A stretch of 64,000 bases of DNA from Mansonella perstans (GCA_037074765.1 JBAMDO010000013.1:186001-250000), one strand, 5' to 3'. Shown: positions 1-13,803, numbered from the stretch's first letter. Notes: generated by a model not told the origin, from the letters alone. Made by a program: numbers and translations.

Positions 1-20
1 TGTATATAGAGAAATTTTAG

Positions 21-405
21 AAGGAGAAGGTGTATAATATATGTACTGACGTGAAGATAGAAGCATACGGCTTCCTTTTATCCGGTTGTATATTTTCATT
101 CCTTGTTTTCCTGTTCGCTGTTGATCTGATCATATTATTGAAGGTTTATTTCTCCTTTTTCTCCTACTAACTTTTTTCTCCTGAAAAGAAATCCTAAATT
201 ACACAGCAAAAGATCTATAGTTGATGCTAATCACAAACTATGCCGAAAAATTACGAATATTTAATTGCAGAATGCGGAAGAGGTAGAATCACGGAAGTAT
301 TTGCAAATGGCAGCTTGTCTTCATTATGATAGATCTTTAAAAAATATATCAAAATCAGTGGTAGAAGATGAAAAAGTTTCTGTTGAATATGCGCCAAGCA
401 GTTAG
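21..405 (+). CDS. 3' end of an unrecognised transmembrane protein (partial)
   Basis: Two exons can be read, 21-143 and 271-405, joined in phase 0 across a gt...ttgcag intron. The first follows an acceptor-like gaaattttag and encodes a short hydrophilic stretch, then one strongly hydrophobic segment of about 20 residues (GFLLSGCIFSFLVFLFAVDL) typical of a membrane helix. The second encodes a hydrophilic, probably cytosolic tail of 44 residues ending in YAPSS and a TAG stop. The 5' part of the gene lies outside the window. A single C-terminal helix with a short polar tail fits many small multi-pass or type I membrane proteins, and I do not recognise the family. Composition, splice signals and phase agreement support a real gene; its function is unknown. 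Confidence 0.55.
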
Positions 406-926
406 TAGTAGCATAACTTTGAGAATTTCCCTTCGCAATTTTATTATCTTTCTCTTATTTGTTTAGTATTTTACATTTCTTGTTAAATATTAGAATAAAT
501 TTTTTACATTTAAATGTAGAATTAAACCTCAATTATATTTTCTAAAAAATAGTTTGGCACCGCTAATAGTATATATTATTTTAAAAAAGAAAAATAATTG
601 TCAGAAAAGTTTATTTTCAGGAAAAAAATTAAAAACAGAAGTCGAAAATAAGGTCAACAAACATCAACAAAAAACAACCGCTTAATCTAAATGATTATCT
701 TACTGTGCAAACAAATTTTTCTTATTGTTGTAATTAATTTAAAATTATGAACTGTTGCTTTTAACTCATGTCTTTATAATTCACGAAAAAGCTGATACAG
801 GAAGTGTTGTAAATGTAATTTTTTTATGCTCTTCTTTAATTTTATCAAAGTGATGTGCTGGAAATTAGAAAATTTTGAAGCGGAACAAATATCTCCCAGT
901 GAATCTTATTCCGCCTTTTGAATAAT

Positions 927-998
927 AGGTCAAGATAAGCTAGGCTAGCTAAGTCAAGATAAGCTAGGCTAGCGAGGTCAAGATAAGCTAGGCTTCTA
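927..998. repeat. 24-bp tandem repeat, three copies
   Basis: Three consecutive copies of a 24-bp unit beginning aggtcaagataagctaggct occupy 927-950, 951-974 and 975-998. The third copy diverges at its end. The unit contains nested gctag motifs. No coding role is apparent. Confidence 0.9.
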
Positions 999-1257
999 CT
1001 TAGTTTCCTAAATATCGTGATAGAAGACCTGCTCAGTGACATGATATTCCTGATAGAGATGGTATCATTCTTCATACATCAAAAAATTTTGCTTTGTAAT
1101 TGTTTTCCTGAAAAGTAATATGTCCATCGGATACCAGGAATAAATGCATGCTATAAATGTTTACATAGTGTTATAATCATCGATCTATTTGGAATAATTC
1201 AAATCAGTGGTTACATTCTTCTGATTACTAATAGTTCTCAGTGGTTACATCTTCTCG

Positions 1258-1471
1258 ATTATAGTGGACAATCATTGCCAGTGACTGTCCACTGTAATCG
1301 CAACCGTCCACTATAATCGCAACTGTCCACTATAATCGCAACTGTCCACTATGATTGCAACTGTCCACTATAATCGCAACTGTCCACTACAATCGCATCT
1401 GTCCACTATAATTGCAACTGTCCACTATGATCGCAACTGTCCACTATAATCGCCAATGTCCACTATAATCA
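1258..1471. repeat. 19-bp minisatellite with an inverted flank
   Basis: About ten head-to-tail copies of a 19-bp unit (ctgtccactataatcgcaa) run from 1285 to 1471 with scattered substitutions. Just before the array, at about 1258-1270, the sequence attatagtggaca is the reverse complement of the unit core, so the array start could fold into a hairpin. It lies about 390 bp upstream of the MED18 start codon. No protein is encoded. Confidence 0.9.
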
Positions 1472-1858
1472 CGATTATACTCTCAATGATACACAGATTA
1501 TGTGTAATCTCGGTATGCTACTGATTCATGGTTTGACGTATCTTACCATTTACAAACTAGCTTTTAACAGATGAAATTGAATCCAACGAAATTATAGTGT
1601 TAGCGGACCGGGAGTACCTGATGATCTGGGGAAAGAGATAAGTATTTGGAAGATGAGGCTAAGATTGCATGTGACTTTATGATAAGTTACAGATTTGTAG
1701 TCAATTACCTGGTTTCCATTAGTTCAAAATCTGAATTGAACTACCGTTCCGACATTAATTTAAGTCATTAAGGAATTAGGCTAGCTGATAGAATCATTCA
1801 TTTCTGATCATACATTATTTATTTTATTTTGCTAGATATTTTGTGACTAATCAAGAAA

Positions 1859-3212
1859 ATGGAACGCTTTATGGAGAGAAATCGTGAGGTTATTACCAGT
1901 ATTCCAGTTATTGCTAATACATCGGCATCAAATTCAACTTATCAATGCAAGGTTATAATCTAGGCTGTTTTTATTTTTTTATTCTGTTTCTTAGTAGATA
2001 ATAGTAGTGTTAATTTAATTTGACTTAAATACAAATGTTAAATGTAATCATTACTATTGACAGATTGATAAGATGAATAAAATACGAATATTTGTTGAAG
2101 GAGTGTATATTATATGGAAGTGTCCTGAAGGAACATGAGGAGAAACTTCTGCAACGATTACGTGGCCTCTGCGATCCGGGACAACATTCATTTAATGAAC
2201 ATGAAATGGTTTTTAGCCTTAGTATGTAGATTCAGAAATTTTTATACATAATTGTTAGGCGTTAATTGGTGTATAAGTCAAAATTGGAATTTTTTTTGAT
2301 GACATCTTCATCTGTTTGACATAACGGAAAAAATTTCTTCCATGCCATGATGTTGTTCTTTCTACTCATTTCACATCCTCTTTATTTCCAGTCATATGAT
2401 ACCTTTTGCAGAAACAGGCCAAGATCCTGATGTGACAGTTCGCTTAAGGCGAAAATTTGGCGGACCAGATGCGAACAGTTTCCAGTGGCATTTCCGATAC
2501 ATGGGAGCGGCGGAACCAGATGTTCACTGTCCTACTATTATACGGAAATCCATCGATTCTCTGATTTATTCCAGTAATATGATGGAATTTGTAAAAACAT
2601 TAGGATTAAGGTGATTATGTGGTTTCACACCTTTCTGTTTCTATTTTGTGTGGGGTATGTATAAGTCAAAGCTTCCGAAGCTATGAAAGTCCGTTGAGGA
2701 ATTTTAACATGCCAATTAACACTTTACTTTGCAGCACGTTGCGTTTCTTGATTTGTGCAGTGTAAAGTTATCACTGGAAAAGTTGGACCATCATTTAAAA
2801 GATTGACGAAGGTTTAGGAAGATTAAGAGTCAAGTTGGCGTTTTTTGCTTATAATTTATTTTCAGGATGGATTATGAATATCTTACAAAAGGATATTTAT
2901 TTACAAAGGGACATATAAAGGTAAATGTTGTTGAAAAATTGAATGGATGAAGGAAGTTATTTTTCCAATCTTATTCAGTGAAAAAGTTTCACTTCGACTT
3001 TTGATTGTTAAAAATCTTAATTGGGGTGAAAATTTCAGATTATTATTAACAACATTACACGAACTGAAAAAATAGGAACCTATGATTCTAATGTTCTGAA
3101 GCCTTTATCGGATTCATTGCTAATCGAAATGAGCATTGCGCTACCAGACACCAAAGAGTATATGACAACAGCCAAAGCACTTCGTTCATTTGCGGATCAG
3201 CTTAATCCGTAA
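1859..3212 (+). CDS. MED18: Mediator complex subunit 18 (MED18)
   Basis: Five exons are read: 1859-1951, 2101-2221, 2392-2610, 2866-2920 and 3039-3212, giving about 220 residues against about 208 in human MED18. Family hallmarks appear in order: the head segment with LRGLCD and HEMVFSL, the WHFRYMGAAEPD-type strand (here QWHFRYMG), the MDYEYLTKGYLF block, and the final FADQLNP. MED18 is a head-module subunit of Mediator; with MED20 it forms a beta-barrel heterodimer contacting RNA polymerase II. The start is the first ATG of the open stretch. Two oddities: the exon 2 donor (gtatgt after 2221) leaves phase 1 whereas exon 3 needs phase 2, so the literal join hits a stop (see findings); and the last codons overlap a good donor (ccgtaaga), so a further short C-terminal exon near 3425 is possible. 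Confidence 0.85.
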
Positions 3213-4233
3213 GATTTTCCTACTCTCATTTAAAGAGATTCCGTAAGATACAGCAGTTTTGCTACTTCGACTCAACAGTTTTATCAGTTTGCAAACAGTA
3301 AACTCAAGCAACATCTTATTAAGAACCAACAAAGCTGTCGAGTACTACTTAATGACAAATAATGATAATTTAAGATGCGACTTCACTCGCATTCAGTTGT
3401 GTTATGTATTTTTCTTTGCCCAAGGTTGAATCTTTCGCTGATTTTACTACTGCAGCCGAAATAAGAGGCTAATCCTCTTGCACCGATGTACCGGAATCTG
3501 ACTCTCTGCAGTTGTATTAAATCTTTCCTTTCAGATCCATTTATGTTTCCGTCCCTTTTTCAACTTTTGAGCATTGACAAGTTGTTAAATGAAGAATGAA
3601 AGGCAGATCCATTTTTAGGATTTGTGATATGCAGAAGGTGGAATATTGGAGACGATTGCAATGATATCTGATTTGTTCTTACTGTATTTGTAACTAAAAT
3701 GAAGATCAGAAACTGTTCATTTATAAAAATTTGACAAAAGGAAGAGAAATTCTTAGAAACTTGCGAATCATAAATACCTCTTTCATAAGAATTCCAAAAA
3801 TTCATTGAGGACTAGATCGGTTTGTCTTTTGAAATTAATAATTAACAGACGAAGAGTTTCTTAGTAAATATCAAAGCAACATTTCAAATGCATTACGCTC
3901 ACTAAATAAAAGAAAAACAAATAAAAACAAAAGCGTGCAAATAACTTCAAATTTAAACAACTAATAAAAAATATGGTGTCGGAGCCAAGACTGTCAAAAT
4001 GCCTGATAATCCGACATTACAACAATCAAGTGAACAGTAGACATGGTGAGATTTACTGGTCAAAGCCTACTTGAAACGGATACAGTACAACATTACAACA
4101 TAAGTAAGTCAGATGTAAATAGGAAATTCTATAAACATCTAGCTATAATGGCACCTCTGTCGTTATTCAGAATACCCAACAACTTAACATTCCAGACAAC
4201 TTCTGTAAAAGCATACAAATCACATGTTCTAAC
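3213..4233. other. MED18-PDCD5 convergent intergenic region
   Basis: The two genes face each other tail to tail across about 1 kb. I see no convincing gene. A possible extra MED18 exon starts after the acceptor-like tttgcccaag near 3425, encoding a short leucine-rich end before TAA. Otherwise the stretch is AT-rich with short runs of A. Confidence 0.5.
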
Positions 4234-5533
4234 TCAGTCGGAATCGGAATCGATCGCAGCTCGCCTTCTATCGAACTATAAAGAAATGTAAATTTTTCAG
4301 TAAACTTTGGGAACTTTCTGCTGAAGAGCGTGAAGTTTCCATATAGAAAATGAATGAGAAGATACTTACCTTAACAGTTGTTGTTTGTCGAGTATGTTCT
4401 GAAAAACGACTCAACAACTGCCTTAACGTTTCATCGTTCATTTTACCCGATATCTGTCCTCTTCTGAATAAAAAATGTAATAGAAATCATTTAGAATTAA
4501 AGTTTTTTTTTAAGGAAGTGGGAGATTGACATTAGTTATTGGCAAACAAAATCGTTTATGGACTGCTATGGTACTATTATTGCCAGAATAGACAGAATTA
4601 TGTTGATATCTAAGTTCGCATGGATATACTAAATAACACCAAATTTTTAGTTATTCAAGGAAAATTGTCCTTAGTTAGGAATTTTAATTTCTCTTTACAT
4701 CAGCAAATATGCACAAATATGAAGGAATGAAATTTTTCACAAACTTGAGAGATGAAATGAAGTTGTAATTATTGAGCAGCAGTATCATAGATTTGCAAAG
4801 GAGTGACAGACTTGGACAGTCTCTCCTGTAAAAAATAAAATCTTAGTGAAAATATCCTACCTTGCCATTTGTACGATCATATCTTCTACCGTCCTAGCTT
4901 TCTCAGGTTTTGCAGCAGATAAATTACTTAGTCGAGCCATTGCATTTTGATCAAGCACCTAAAAATTGCGAACATTGAATGTAACAAATTACTTACTTGT
5001 ATTGAAAATTCCAATAAGCATTTCAGGTAAGCAGCATGATACAATTCGATAAGCTTTCAGGATAAGTACACTTCGATAAACAATTCTAGGAAACACGTTA
5101 ATTGATAGTCAGAAATCAATTGCTTCTGCTGAATGGAAAGAGATAAAATAGATGAAAAATTGCCAAACCTGTGAAAGGATGGCATTTTTCATATTTTCCT
5201 CGCGCTCAGCAATTTCTTTCGCTTTTTCAGCTTGTACATTTCCTACTTTATCACCCAATCCTTCCTGAAATAAAGTGTAATTGTTGAAAGCATTGCTAGC
5301 AACTATTCAGATAGTAAATTTTATAGTATTTTGACTTGTGAAATAATTCAAAACTAATTTACTAAATGACATTCATTGAGAAAAATTTACAATAGAATGA
5401 TACTGAAATAGAAATTGTGAATATTTATTAAAAATTTAAATCTTCTATGCTCTTTCATAACAAGAATTAAAAAAAAATATGAAATGACTAGATAATTTAC
5501 CTCTTGTAACTTTTTAATACCTTCATCATCCAT
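4234..5533 (-). CDS. PDCD5: Programmed cell death protein 5 (PDCD5)
   Basis: Five exons on the minus strand (5501-5533, 5169-5264, 4861-4958, 4370-4463, 4234-4275) join without phase conflict to a 120-residue protein; human PDCD5 has 125. The N-terminal helix starts [12 protein letters not shown] charged linker follows, then the conserved core [20 protein letters not shown] with [18 protein letters not shown]. The C-terminus is [16 protein letters not shown], matching the family's basic-then-acidic tail. PDCD5 is a small triple-helix-bundle protein found in nucleus and cytosol, linked to apoptosis, TIP60/p53 regulation and the CCT chaperonin. The residues 12-28 region is Gly/Val-richer than in vertebrates. 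The gene is compact and convergent with MED18. Identification is secure on the core and tail motifs. Confidence 0.95.
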
Positions 5534-7380
5534 TTTCTTGATAAGCTTCAAAGTATCTACAAAGAAAATATCGTTCTCATAAGTGATACTAACAGAAGTT
5601 ATCATTGCATATACGTATAATAAGTGATTCTTGTAAGGCTATTAACAAATGAAAACTAGAATTTAAAAATAGCCAAAGGCAGAAAAAATTCTTCAATCAG
5701 GTGGTTGCATCGTTACTCAAATTACAAATACGTACAAAAAAACCAATAAGAATGACTACAAATCGCGCACGGTGTATAAGTTGATAATTGATAGTTGATA
5801 AATAAATAATTCAAATTACTCCAAAAAGAGCAAAAAAAAAAAAATCATTGATCTTGGTGCTATTGATTTTACTCAAAGAGATGGTCACAAATTGCATCGC
5901 AGAAAATTTTTTAATTTGAATTCAATAAAAAACAATAAACTAATTTGTGATTGACATAAATGATTTCAACTTAATAATGATGAGCTAATTGCAAACAATG
6001 ATATTTGATAGAAACAGGTGTTTTATTTAATTAATTTTGATTATTATAAAGGATCTTAATAATGAATTGAATATAAGAATACACTATTACATACCAAAAA
6101 TCATACTTTCTTCATTTTTTCTGCTACTATGTCCAATTGTTAACTACTGATAATATTTACTGATAATATTTATATATTATCAGTAGCATAATAAGACGAG
6201 AGAGTTGATAGTTTTATCTTTCCATCAAATTAGTTTTAGACTAAATTTACTTAAATCAAAAAGTTAACCAAAGATACTCACAAATTGAGATCAACTAGAA
6301 TCCTATAAAAAGTATTTTGCCAACCGATTAGTAGAAAGTAGCAACTCGGGCATTGCTCCAACACTAAAAATGTGCTGAATTTCATCGCTCGTAAGTGTTT
6401 ACACCAAAGTCTGACTGGTACGAAGTATCAAGTATCCGTTGTTGACACGTATATAAACGCTGTTCACGCATAACACGTCACTTATTGAGTGACAGCATAC
6501 TTTTATAATGCGTACTCTTCAATTGATTTGAACTCATTTAACAATGAGCTAATTGTAAGAATAAACAATGTAAGAATGTAAGAATAAACAAAGCTTCATA
6601 ATTGATAAAAATAGATTCTCTGTTTAATGATATTTATTGTATTTTCTTCTTTCCTTTGTTAAATTCATATGAATAATTTAAGAAATATTAATAATAAATA
6701 TTAACAATAATATATTAATAATTTAAGAAATATTAATAGAAATATTAACAATTAAATTATTAATAATTTAAGAAATATTAGTAATAATTAACAATTACTC
6801 CTCAAGAAATATTAATAATTACTTATTAATAATTAAGAAATATTAATAATAGAAATACTAATAATTACTATTATTCTGATTAATAAATGATCTCTTGAAG
6901 ATAAGGATGATAATTAAATTCTTTGCTATCATATACTTCTCTATGAGATTTTGTTCAAACATATTCATACAGTATGTTTTGCCATCTTTCAATAGCAGTT
7001 AGCAGTATTGTTGTTGAATTTTACAAAAATACTCACATGATACGCTTCGCCTTACTTCAGAGTCAATCTACAGTATAAAAACATTGCCTTGTTTACAATA
7101 CACATACATACATATACCACAATTAAGTGATTACAAACTATCCTATCTTCAGACTTTTTAATTGATAAGTGATAAGAGAGAAGAAATATTTCAAATAAAC
7201 AATATCATTTTGAACAACTGATAATACTGTGAGTTGCCTTATTGCCAGTTTCTTTTCATATAATATAAGTTTTGCTCTGATAACATCATATTAGCAGTAT
7301 TATTCTGAAATTTAAAAATAAAAAGATAAAAAAAGATTATAGATATTACAGTGAATCTCTGCCTTTATTAAGTGCCGCTT
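5534..7380. other. Intergenic region between divergent PDCD5 and protease genes
   Basis: About 1.85 kb separates the divergently transcribed PDCD5 and aspartic protease genes, so promoters for both should lie here. I see no coding exon. The right half carries a degenerate AT-only repeat (6678-6890). A candidate trans-splice acceptor (ttattaag, 8 nt before the protease ATG) lies at its right end. Confidence 0.5.
6678..6890. repeat. AT-rich degenerate tandem repeat
   Basis: Repeated variants of ttaataatttaagaaatatt recur at least six times with indels. The tract is almost purely A/T and has no coding frame. Confidence 0.75.
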
Positions 7381-10300
7381 ATGAAGATATTTATCATAGC
7401 AAGTATATTGATTTGCGTCGTAGCTGCTATATACAAAGTAAGTTAATAAATTAAAAAATTCTTGTAATTAAATGAGTTTGAAACTAATTTATCTTGCAAT
7501 ATAATCAGTTGATTTTCCACAATGTTTTTGTTAGCATTTATTTGCAGACTCAATTGATAAAAATTGAAAGTAAACGAAAAAAACTTTTTAAAAAAGGCTT
7601 ATGGTCAAAACATCTTAAAAAGAAGAATCATTTTCGAGCTACTCGATTACATACAAGAATACAAGAAAGAGTAAGCGAATCAATCTTCTGAAACAATCAT
7701 TTGAATTATTTTCCATTAAATCAACAATTAATCTCTTTGAAAGATTTAGTTACTTTAACCTCTCCGAGTTCATTATTTCGCTTAATTTCTTCTTATTGCT
7801 TGATTAGCATTACAATGATTTTACATGAAGGTTAGCAGAAAAAGTAAAGATGGTCAATCTCAGGAAAAATAATAATGCGAAATCTTTCAAGTGTTCTTCT
7901 AAAAATAATGGAGACAGTTCTGTGTTACTTCAACTTCTTAATGACATGATCATTTTGTTGGACTCTTCCTGGATGCTCAAGTTGTCGATAATAGCTACCA
8001 TTAGATGTCAAAATTATTGATGGTAGATATCAGCAATGATAAGAAGTTTCCACTGAATGATTTTCCTTTTTATTAACTGATATTTTTAAGAATCTAAGCT
8101 CTACTTGATGCTTGGCTATGATCGTTGTCGATTAAGTGATATGAAAGATTAGATCATGTCGGATAAAAATTAGAAAGTCGTGCAAAAAATCAGGAAGGTA
8201 ATTAAAGACGAGAAGTTTAGCAACAATTCTGAAAAATCAATAACGTATGTGATAGCCAGGCTAATAATACTAATTTGTTTGTTGAGAAACGATTATTTTA
8301 AAATGAAGAATTTATGAGATTATTAAATCGATTTTAGTTTTCTTAATTGTTTAAATCTGTTAAAGCTGCATAATTCTTTCTTTTTTTCCTTTTTTTTTAA
8401 AAAAAAAATTGTTTTTGAGAAATTTGCAGCAAAATTTTGTAAAGAATATAATAATCTTTTTTTTTCAATTAAATTTTAGTTTTCTTTTCTTCACATTTCT
8501 TTAGGTTTACGATTTTGATGATTTGGAATACGTGGCAAACATATCGCTTGGCTCTCCCGTTGGGAAGCAAACATTTTTGGTCGTTTTGGATACGGGATCA
8601 TCAAATGTTTGGGTTCCAGAAATGAATTGTGTTTCAGTTGATTGTCGAAAAAAAAACCGTTTCAATTCATTACTTTCAAAGACATATCAAGAAGATGGCC
8701 GTACTTGGTCGATACTGTATGGTGATGGATCAAATGCACATGGATTATTGGGGCAAGATTATTTTGCTGTTAGTTATCCTTTCTGAATTTCAATTAAAAA
8801 AATTTTCAGTTTTTATAACATCATTTCATCACAATATATCGCTTTAAATGTACTCTACGCACAATCTTTTTTTAAAACATGCGATTGCTAACGATTGCTA
8901 ACTAATTAATAAAAAAAGTATCTATTGATTACCAGGAAAGGAATATGAAAGGAAATGTGAGTGCAATTCAACCTTTGCAGAATGTATCAGGTTGAAGGAA
9001 TTCAGATGCAGCATCTAATAAGTATTAGCAAACTCATTTCATGCGTATTTTTCGCTAAAACCTTTTTTTAGTTTGGGTCAGATGTGAATGCTTTGATTAT
9101 ACCAAATATAACGTTTGGACTAGCCCGAAAATTGAGTGGATTCAAGGATGATCCAGTTGATGGCATTGTTGGCTTGGCTTTTACATCAATTGCTGAGAAT
9201 GGTGTCACACCACCACTAATTGCGGCCGTTGATCAAAACATTCTCAGGCCATCTCTTTTCACCGTTTGGCTTGATCGCCGAGTAAGATCCTTATACTGTT
9301 TATCTCACCGCATTGTTTTCATTATAATGTACAACAAAGTTAAATTATAATAATGGCCTAATAATTATTTTAATGAGGAATTACAATAGAAAAATCTTTA
9401 GAAGCTCTAGAAATCAACTGTTCTTTGAAAACATTCATTGAATGTATTGATTGATTTAAATCATTTGTTTCTAAACATCGATCATCTATCTCATAAATAA
9501 TGAACAGAATACATTTTTAAATTTTGAAATTTTAAATTTTTGATAGAAAATACATTCATAACCAATATTTAAGGGTTTAAAAGAGAACGTCTTTGGCGGT
9601 GTATTTTCTTACGGTGCTGTAGATAATGTGAATTGTGATGACATAATTGATTATGAACCACTGTCATCAGCAACATTTTGGCAATTTCGTTTACGTGGTG
9701 TTAAAGTTGGTGATTATTACAAAAGTGGGACATGGGAAGTAATATCGGATACGGGGACATCGTTAATTGCTGGACCAACTGCTATTGTTCGTCAGCTAGC
9801 TGCAGCAGTCAAGGCCGAAGTATACTTATAAAAAGAAAATTTTCAGTTAAATCAATAAATGAATTTTGGAATGAATTAATCAGAACCACACCGATTATAT
9901 TTTAAAAATAAACTTATCGATAATAAGTAATCTCTTAACTCAGAATATTTAAATATTTATTTATATTGAACTTTAAAAAATCCATTTAGTACAATCAAAG
10001 CGAAGAAATGTTCTTCATGAAGTGTAAAGCTAAAGCTCCACCAGTGACGTTAATCATTGGTTCTCATGAATATAACTTGCAACCAGAAAATTATAACGTT
10101 CCGGTATGTTAGAATTTAAAACAACTGAATGGAAACTACATTTTTTTGTTTCTTAAGCTTAAATAAATATTAATTGTTTATTTTAGCCGAAGTCAAATTT
10201 ATCCAAACGAATAGCAAAAACTGCAAAAAATGATTAATTAATTAATTATTATAGTTACAGAGTAGAAGTGTGTGAGTTTGATAGCAATACGTTAATATTT

Positions 10301-10484
10301 GTTCAGTAATGAGTAGTTAGAAATTTCAATTCAGATTGAAAACAATACATGCATTTTTTCATTCTTTGCAATGGAAGGCAATGGTTTTGGACCAGCCTGG
10401 ATATTTGGTGATCCTTTTATCAGGCAATATTGTCAAATTTATGATATCGGCAATGAGCGGATTGGTTTTGCGGCAACAAAGTAA
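7381..10484 (+). CDS. Pepsin-family (A1) aspartic protease, cathepsin D-like
   Basis: Seven exons, all in phase 0 (7381-7437, 7548-7670, 8505-8768, 9072-9281, 9574-9819, 9990-10103, 10335-10484), encode 387 residues, normal for a preproenzyme. Residues 1-19 form a hydrophobic signal peptide. Residues 20-60 are a Lys/Arg-rich propeptide. The first catalytic site is VVLDTGSSNVW (Asp89), the flap Tyr132 lies in ILYGDGS, and the second catalytic site is ISDTGTSLIAG (Asp277). The FGDPFIRQYCQIYD block near the end is typical of the family, and NDPVDG-like DDPVDGIVGLAF is nematode-like. These enzymes cleave proteins at acid pH in lysosomes or secretions; filarial and hookworm relatives digest host or ingested protein. 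Exon 3 sits behind an 834-bp intron. The ATG opens the signal peptide and follows a possible trans-splice acceptor by 8 nt. Confidence 0.95.
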
Positions 10485-13400
10485 TTAACTTCTGTGATTA
10501 AAATATGAACAGTTGAAGCAAAATGCCTTGCGTTGCATGAAAATTCAGTTTTAATTGATCAAAATATTCTGATTTTAAATATCAGATTGTCTGATGCCTA
10601 ATCAATGTAACCAAAATGCAAGTTTATTAAATTCAAACTTATCCATCACCAACTCTATATAATTTTGTCCGTTGATAAATGTTTCTTCCTTTGACCTGCT
10701 TATATACAATATACAAATATACGAAGGCTGTGATCAAATATTTAAGTATTAAATGGTTTAAATTGACTAAATTATTCCCGTTGTGAACTCTTCATGTATC
10801 ATGGGATCTTCCATTAATTTATTGATAACATTGTGAAATTGAAGCTAAAATTCCAGTCTCGGCAGCTTTGCTTGTTAGATCACATATATAGTAACCTAAC
10901 CGTGTGAGTTTCGAGGGTATGCTGGGAAGCTCATAAGTATTCAATGAAAAAAGAAAAAAGAATTTCTTAAACAAACAGATCAATAAAAAAGTATGTGCTA
11001 AGTTTTTCCCATGGCTTTATTTATCAGAAATTCTAATTTTAAAACAGGATAAATTTAAGCTTTCATTACTAGACATGCCTTCAAATAGTTGTTAGGCATA
11101 TATGTTTTCTCCAAATATTTGTATTAATATTAAATAAGATTAACTATTACTGAGAGAAAAGAAGTGATAAAGGCAAAATTAAATTTTTGGCTGTTTTAGA
11201 AATAAAATAATTTGTATTTCATTTTAAATGATATTAGAAATGACCGATTGAATATTTTCGTATGCATTACAGAATTTGAAACAGCATTTAGTCACAGATT
11301 ACAGATGTCAATGTTTAAATTTATTACCGTAAGTCGTTGGAAGCACTATTTGCAGTAATTAGTTTAGTTAGGAACATCAATTCCGTTTGTTTTACTGTAG
11401 TGTTCTTTTTCTACAGTAGCAACATATTTATATCTGAAGATTATGAAAGATCGATTAATATAAAAATTTTGACTATCGTCCAATCAAAAAATTATGGTTA
11501 CAGCAAACATTTGAATATTAAATGAAATTGTGAAAAAAAGTGAGAACTTCAAAACTCTTGCGCTAAGTAATGAAAATGGCGAGGCGTAATTCGAATTTCC
11601 ACAAGTAAATCAAATGAAATATTTCTGCCTCTTATAATTTATTCCTTTCTAAATTGATCCTGTTTTTTTCATTTTCTATTTGAGATTATTTCTAAGCAAA
11701 ATGACCGATGGAATGACACAGAATGCAAGAAGACTGAATAATTTTGCCAAAAGTTCAAATTTATTTTTCATCAGTACATTGAGCTTTTGTGAAAGTTCAA
11801 TTGAAAATGATGAAAATCTTTTTGATAAAATTATATTCATAAAAAATTTTCATAAATTTAGAAGAAATTGTAAATGTTTGGTCTTTTTCTGCTTGATAAG
11901 TCAATGAACCATTTCTTTTCTATGATACCTTGTTCAGATCATCTTATGGTTTAGAAAATAACACTCCCAGCACTGTCATCCAAATTTCATTGACGAGTGA
12001 GAGATAGTTTCAGTGATAGTAATTAGGTTATTTTTAGCGAAACTAAAGTTGCCAACTTCCAGTTCGTGCAACTCCAGCACACTTTGGTTGTTTAATTAAA
12101 ATATGATTGTTAAGCGGTCATTCAATTAGTCAACTATGCCAAAAGCATTTTTGAGTAAATAACATATTTGTTGGGTTTGCTTGCCTTTGCATAGCCTATA
12201 TCAATAAAAATTCAACAGGTACTTTATGCAGAATATCATACTCAGAGAAATTATTGGCCTTTTATGGAAATTGGTTTAATTTCCCATCAAGTTTGCATTT
12301 GTTAATCATTTATAATATTACCACCTCAAATTGCTGCATCTACACTCTCTCTTTCGGTACAATGAGTAGTAATCTTGTCGCAAGGTATTTTAATATACTT
12401 TTCCTAAAAGTTTGCTAATTTCATCTAATTAAAACATTTTTTAAAATAATAATACTTTATGAATTTATAAGACAATTAATTCTATTACAAAGTTGTCATC
12501 CTAGCAAACATGCATACCATCAGTGAATAATTAACTATAACAATTAATGAGTTCGGTCGCGTGGAGTTTTTTTAATCGCAGGAAATATTGCTGAGAGGTT
12601 TCAACAACAAATGCTTCTGAGGAATTATATATGATGTAATCAGTACGCAGCAATCATCGAAGTTGCTGCTACTGATTGACCTCAATTTATCACCTCACTG
12701 TGGCTAATAATTTACTTATCATCTTGCTTTTCATTGTCAACTGAAAGGTAACAGAATTGGAGCAAAAAAATCAACTTGTATGCGCTGAAGTACTACGATA
12801 TCGGCGCCATTTCAATGAAATAATCTGTTGGACTCTTTTCTTTCTATTTTATCCATTAAGGGAAATAACTTTTCTGTTCTAAATTTCTGTTTCTTGAAAT
12901 TACAGATCTTAAATTAACTGTGAAAGGGAGATTTGAAAAAATTTGAAAAAAAAAATTTGAAAAAATTTTTGAAAATTCTTTCAACGTTATCGTTGAATTG
13001 AAAATTTTTTCTTGCAACACTGGAGTTAGATGTGTTGCAAATATTGATGGTAAAATACATACTTAATTTCCTTTCTAAATTCGTCTTTTTTCATTTTGAA
13101 AATGTTGTTATCATAACTGGAACTAAATGACATGGCTAGTCTTGTTACTGCTAATAATTTCTAAACTGCAAATTGGATAGCTTTTCAAAGGTGTTAGTTT
13201 TCATGATGCATCCATTGAATGAAATGAAAATATAATACAATGATACATAGCTTCTGCTCCATTTCTTCTGCTAAAATTACACAATGATTTAGTATAGCTG
13301 CATCGAAGGAACATTATGAATAATAATGTGATAGAGAAGTAATAATACAATAAGTCTTGAATGAATAAGAAAAAGTATATTGGCTGAGCATTTAGCTTGT

Positions 13401-13803
13401 GAAGATAATTGAAGTGTGAATATTAGCAATATATTGAAATAAAAAAAAGTTGGAAATGTCTCTACGGAAAATCCATTTCCATCAAACATTCATTATTTTA
13501 TCGTTTCCAGAAATTTATTTGTGATATTAGCTTAATTGATTGATTTTTCATATATATTATCAAGTAAGTTAAACGGACACTTTTGCTTGTTTATTCCTTT
13601 TTTTCGATGTACAATTAAATGCCTAATTTTTTATGCATTTCTAATACTTTCATTATAGAAAACAAAAGATGGATTCATTTGTTGTTAATTAAGAAATGTG
13701 TTACTAGTTACGCTTGATTTTTTTTACTGCTACTATCCCTTTTGAAAAAATTGATTCGGATTCTCAGGGGAATCTGTTCTGTTAGTAATTTCCAAATTGG
13801 TCT

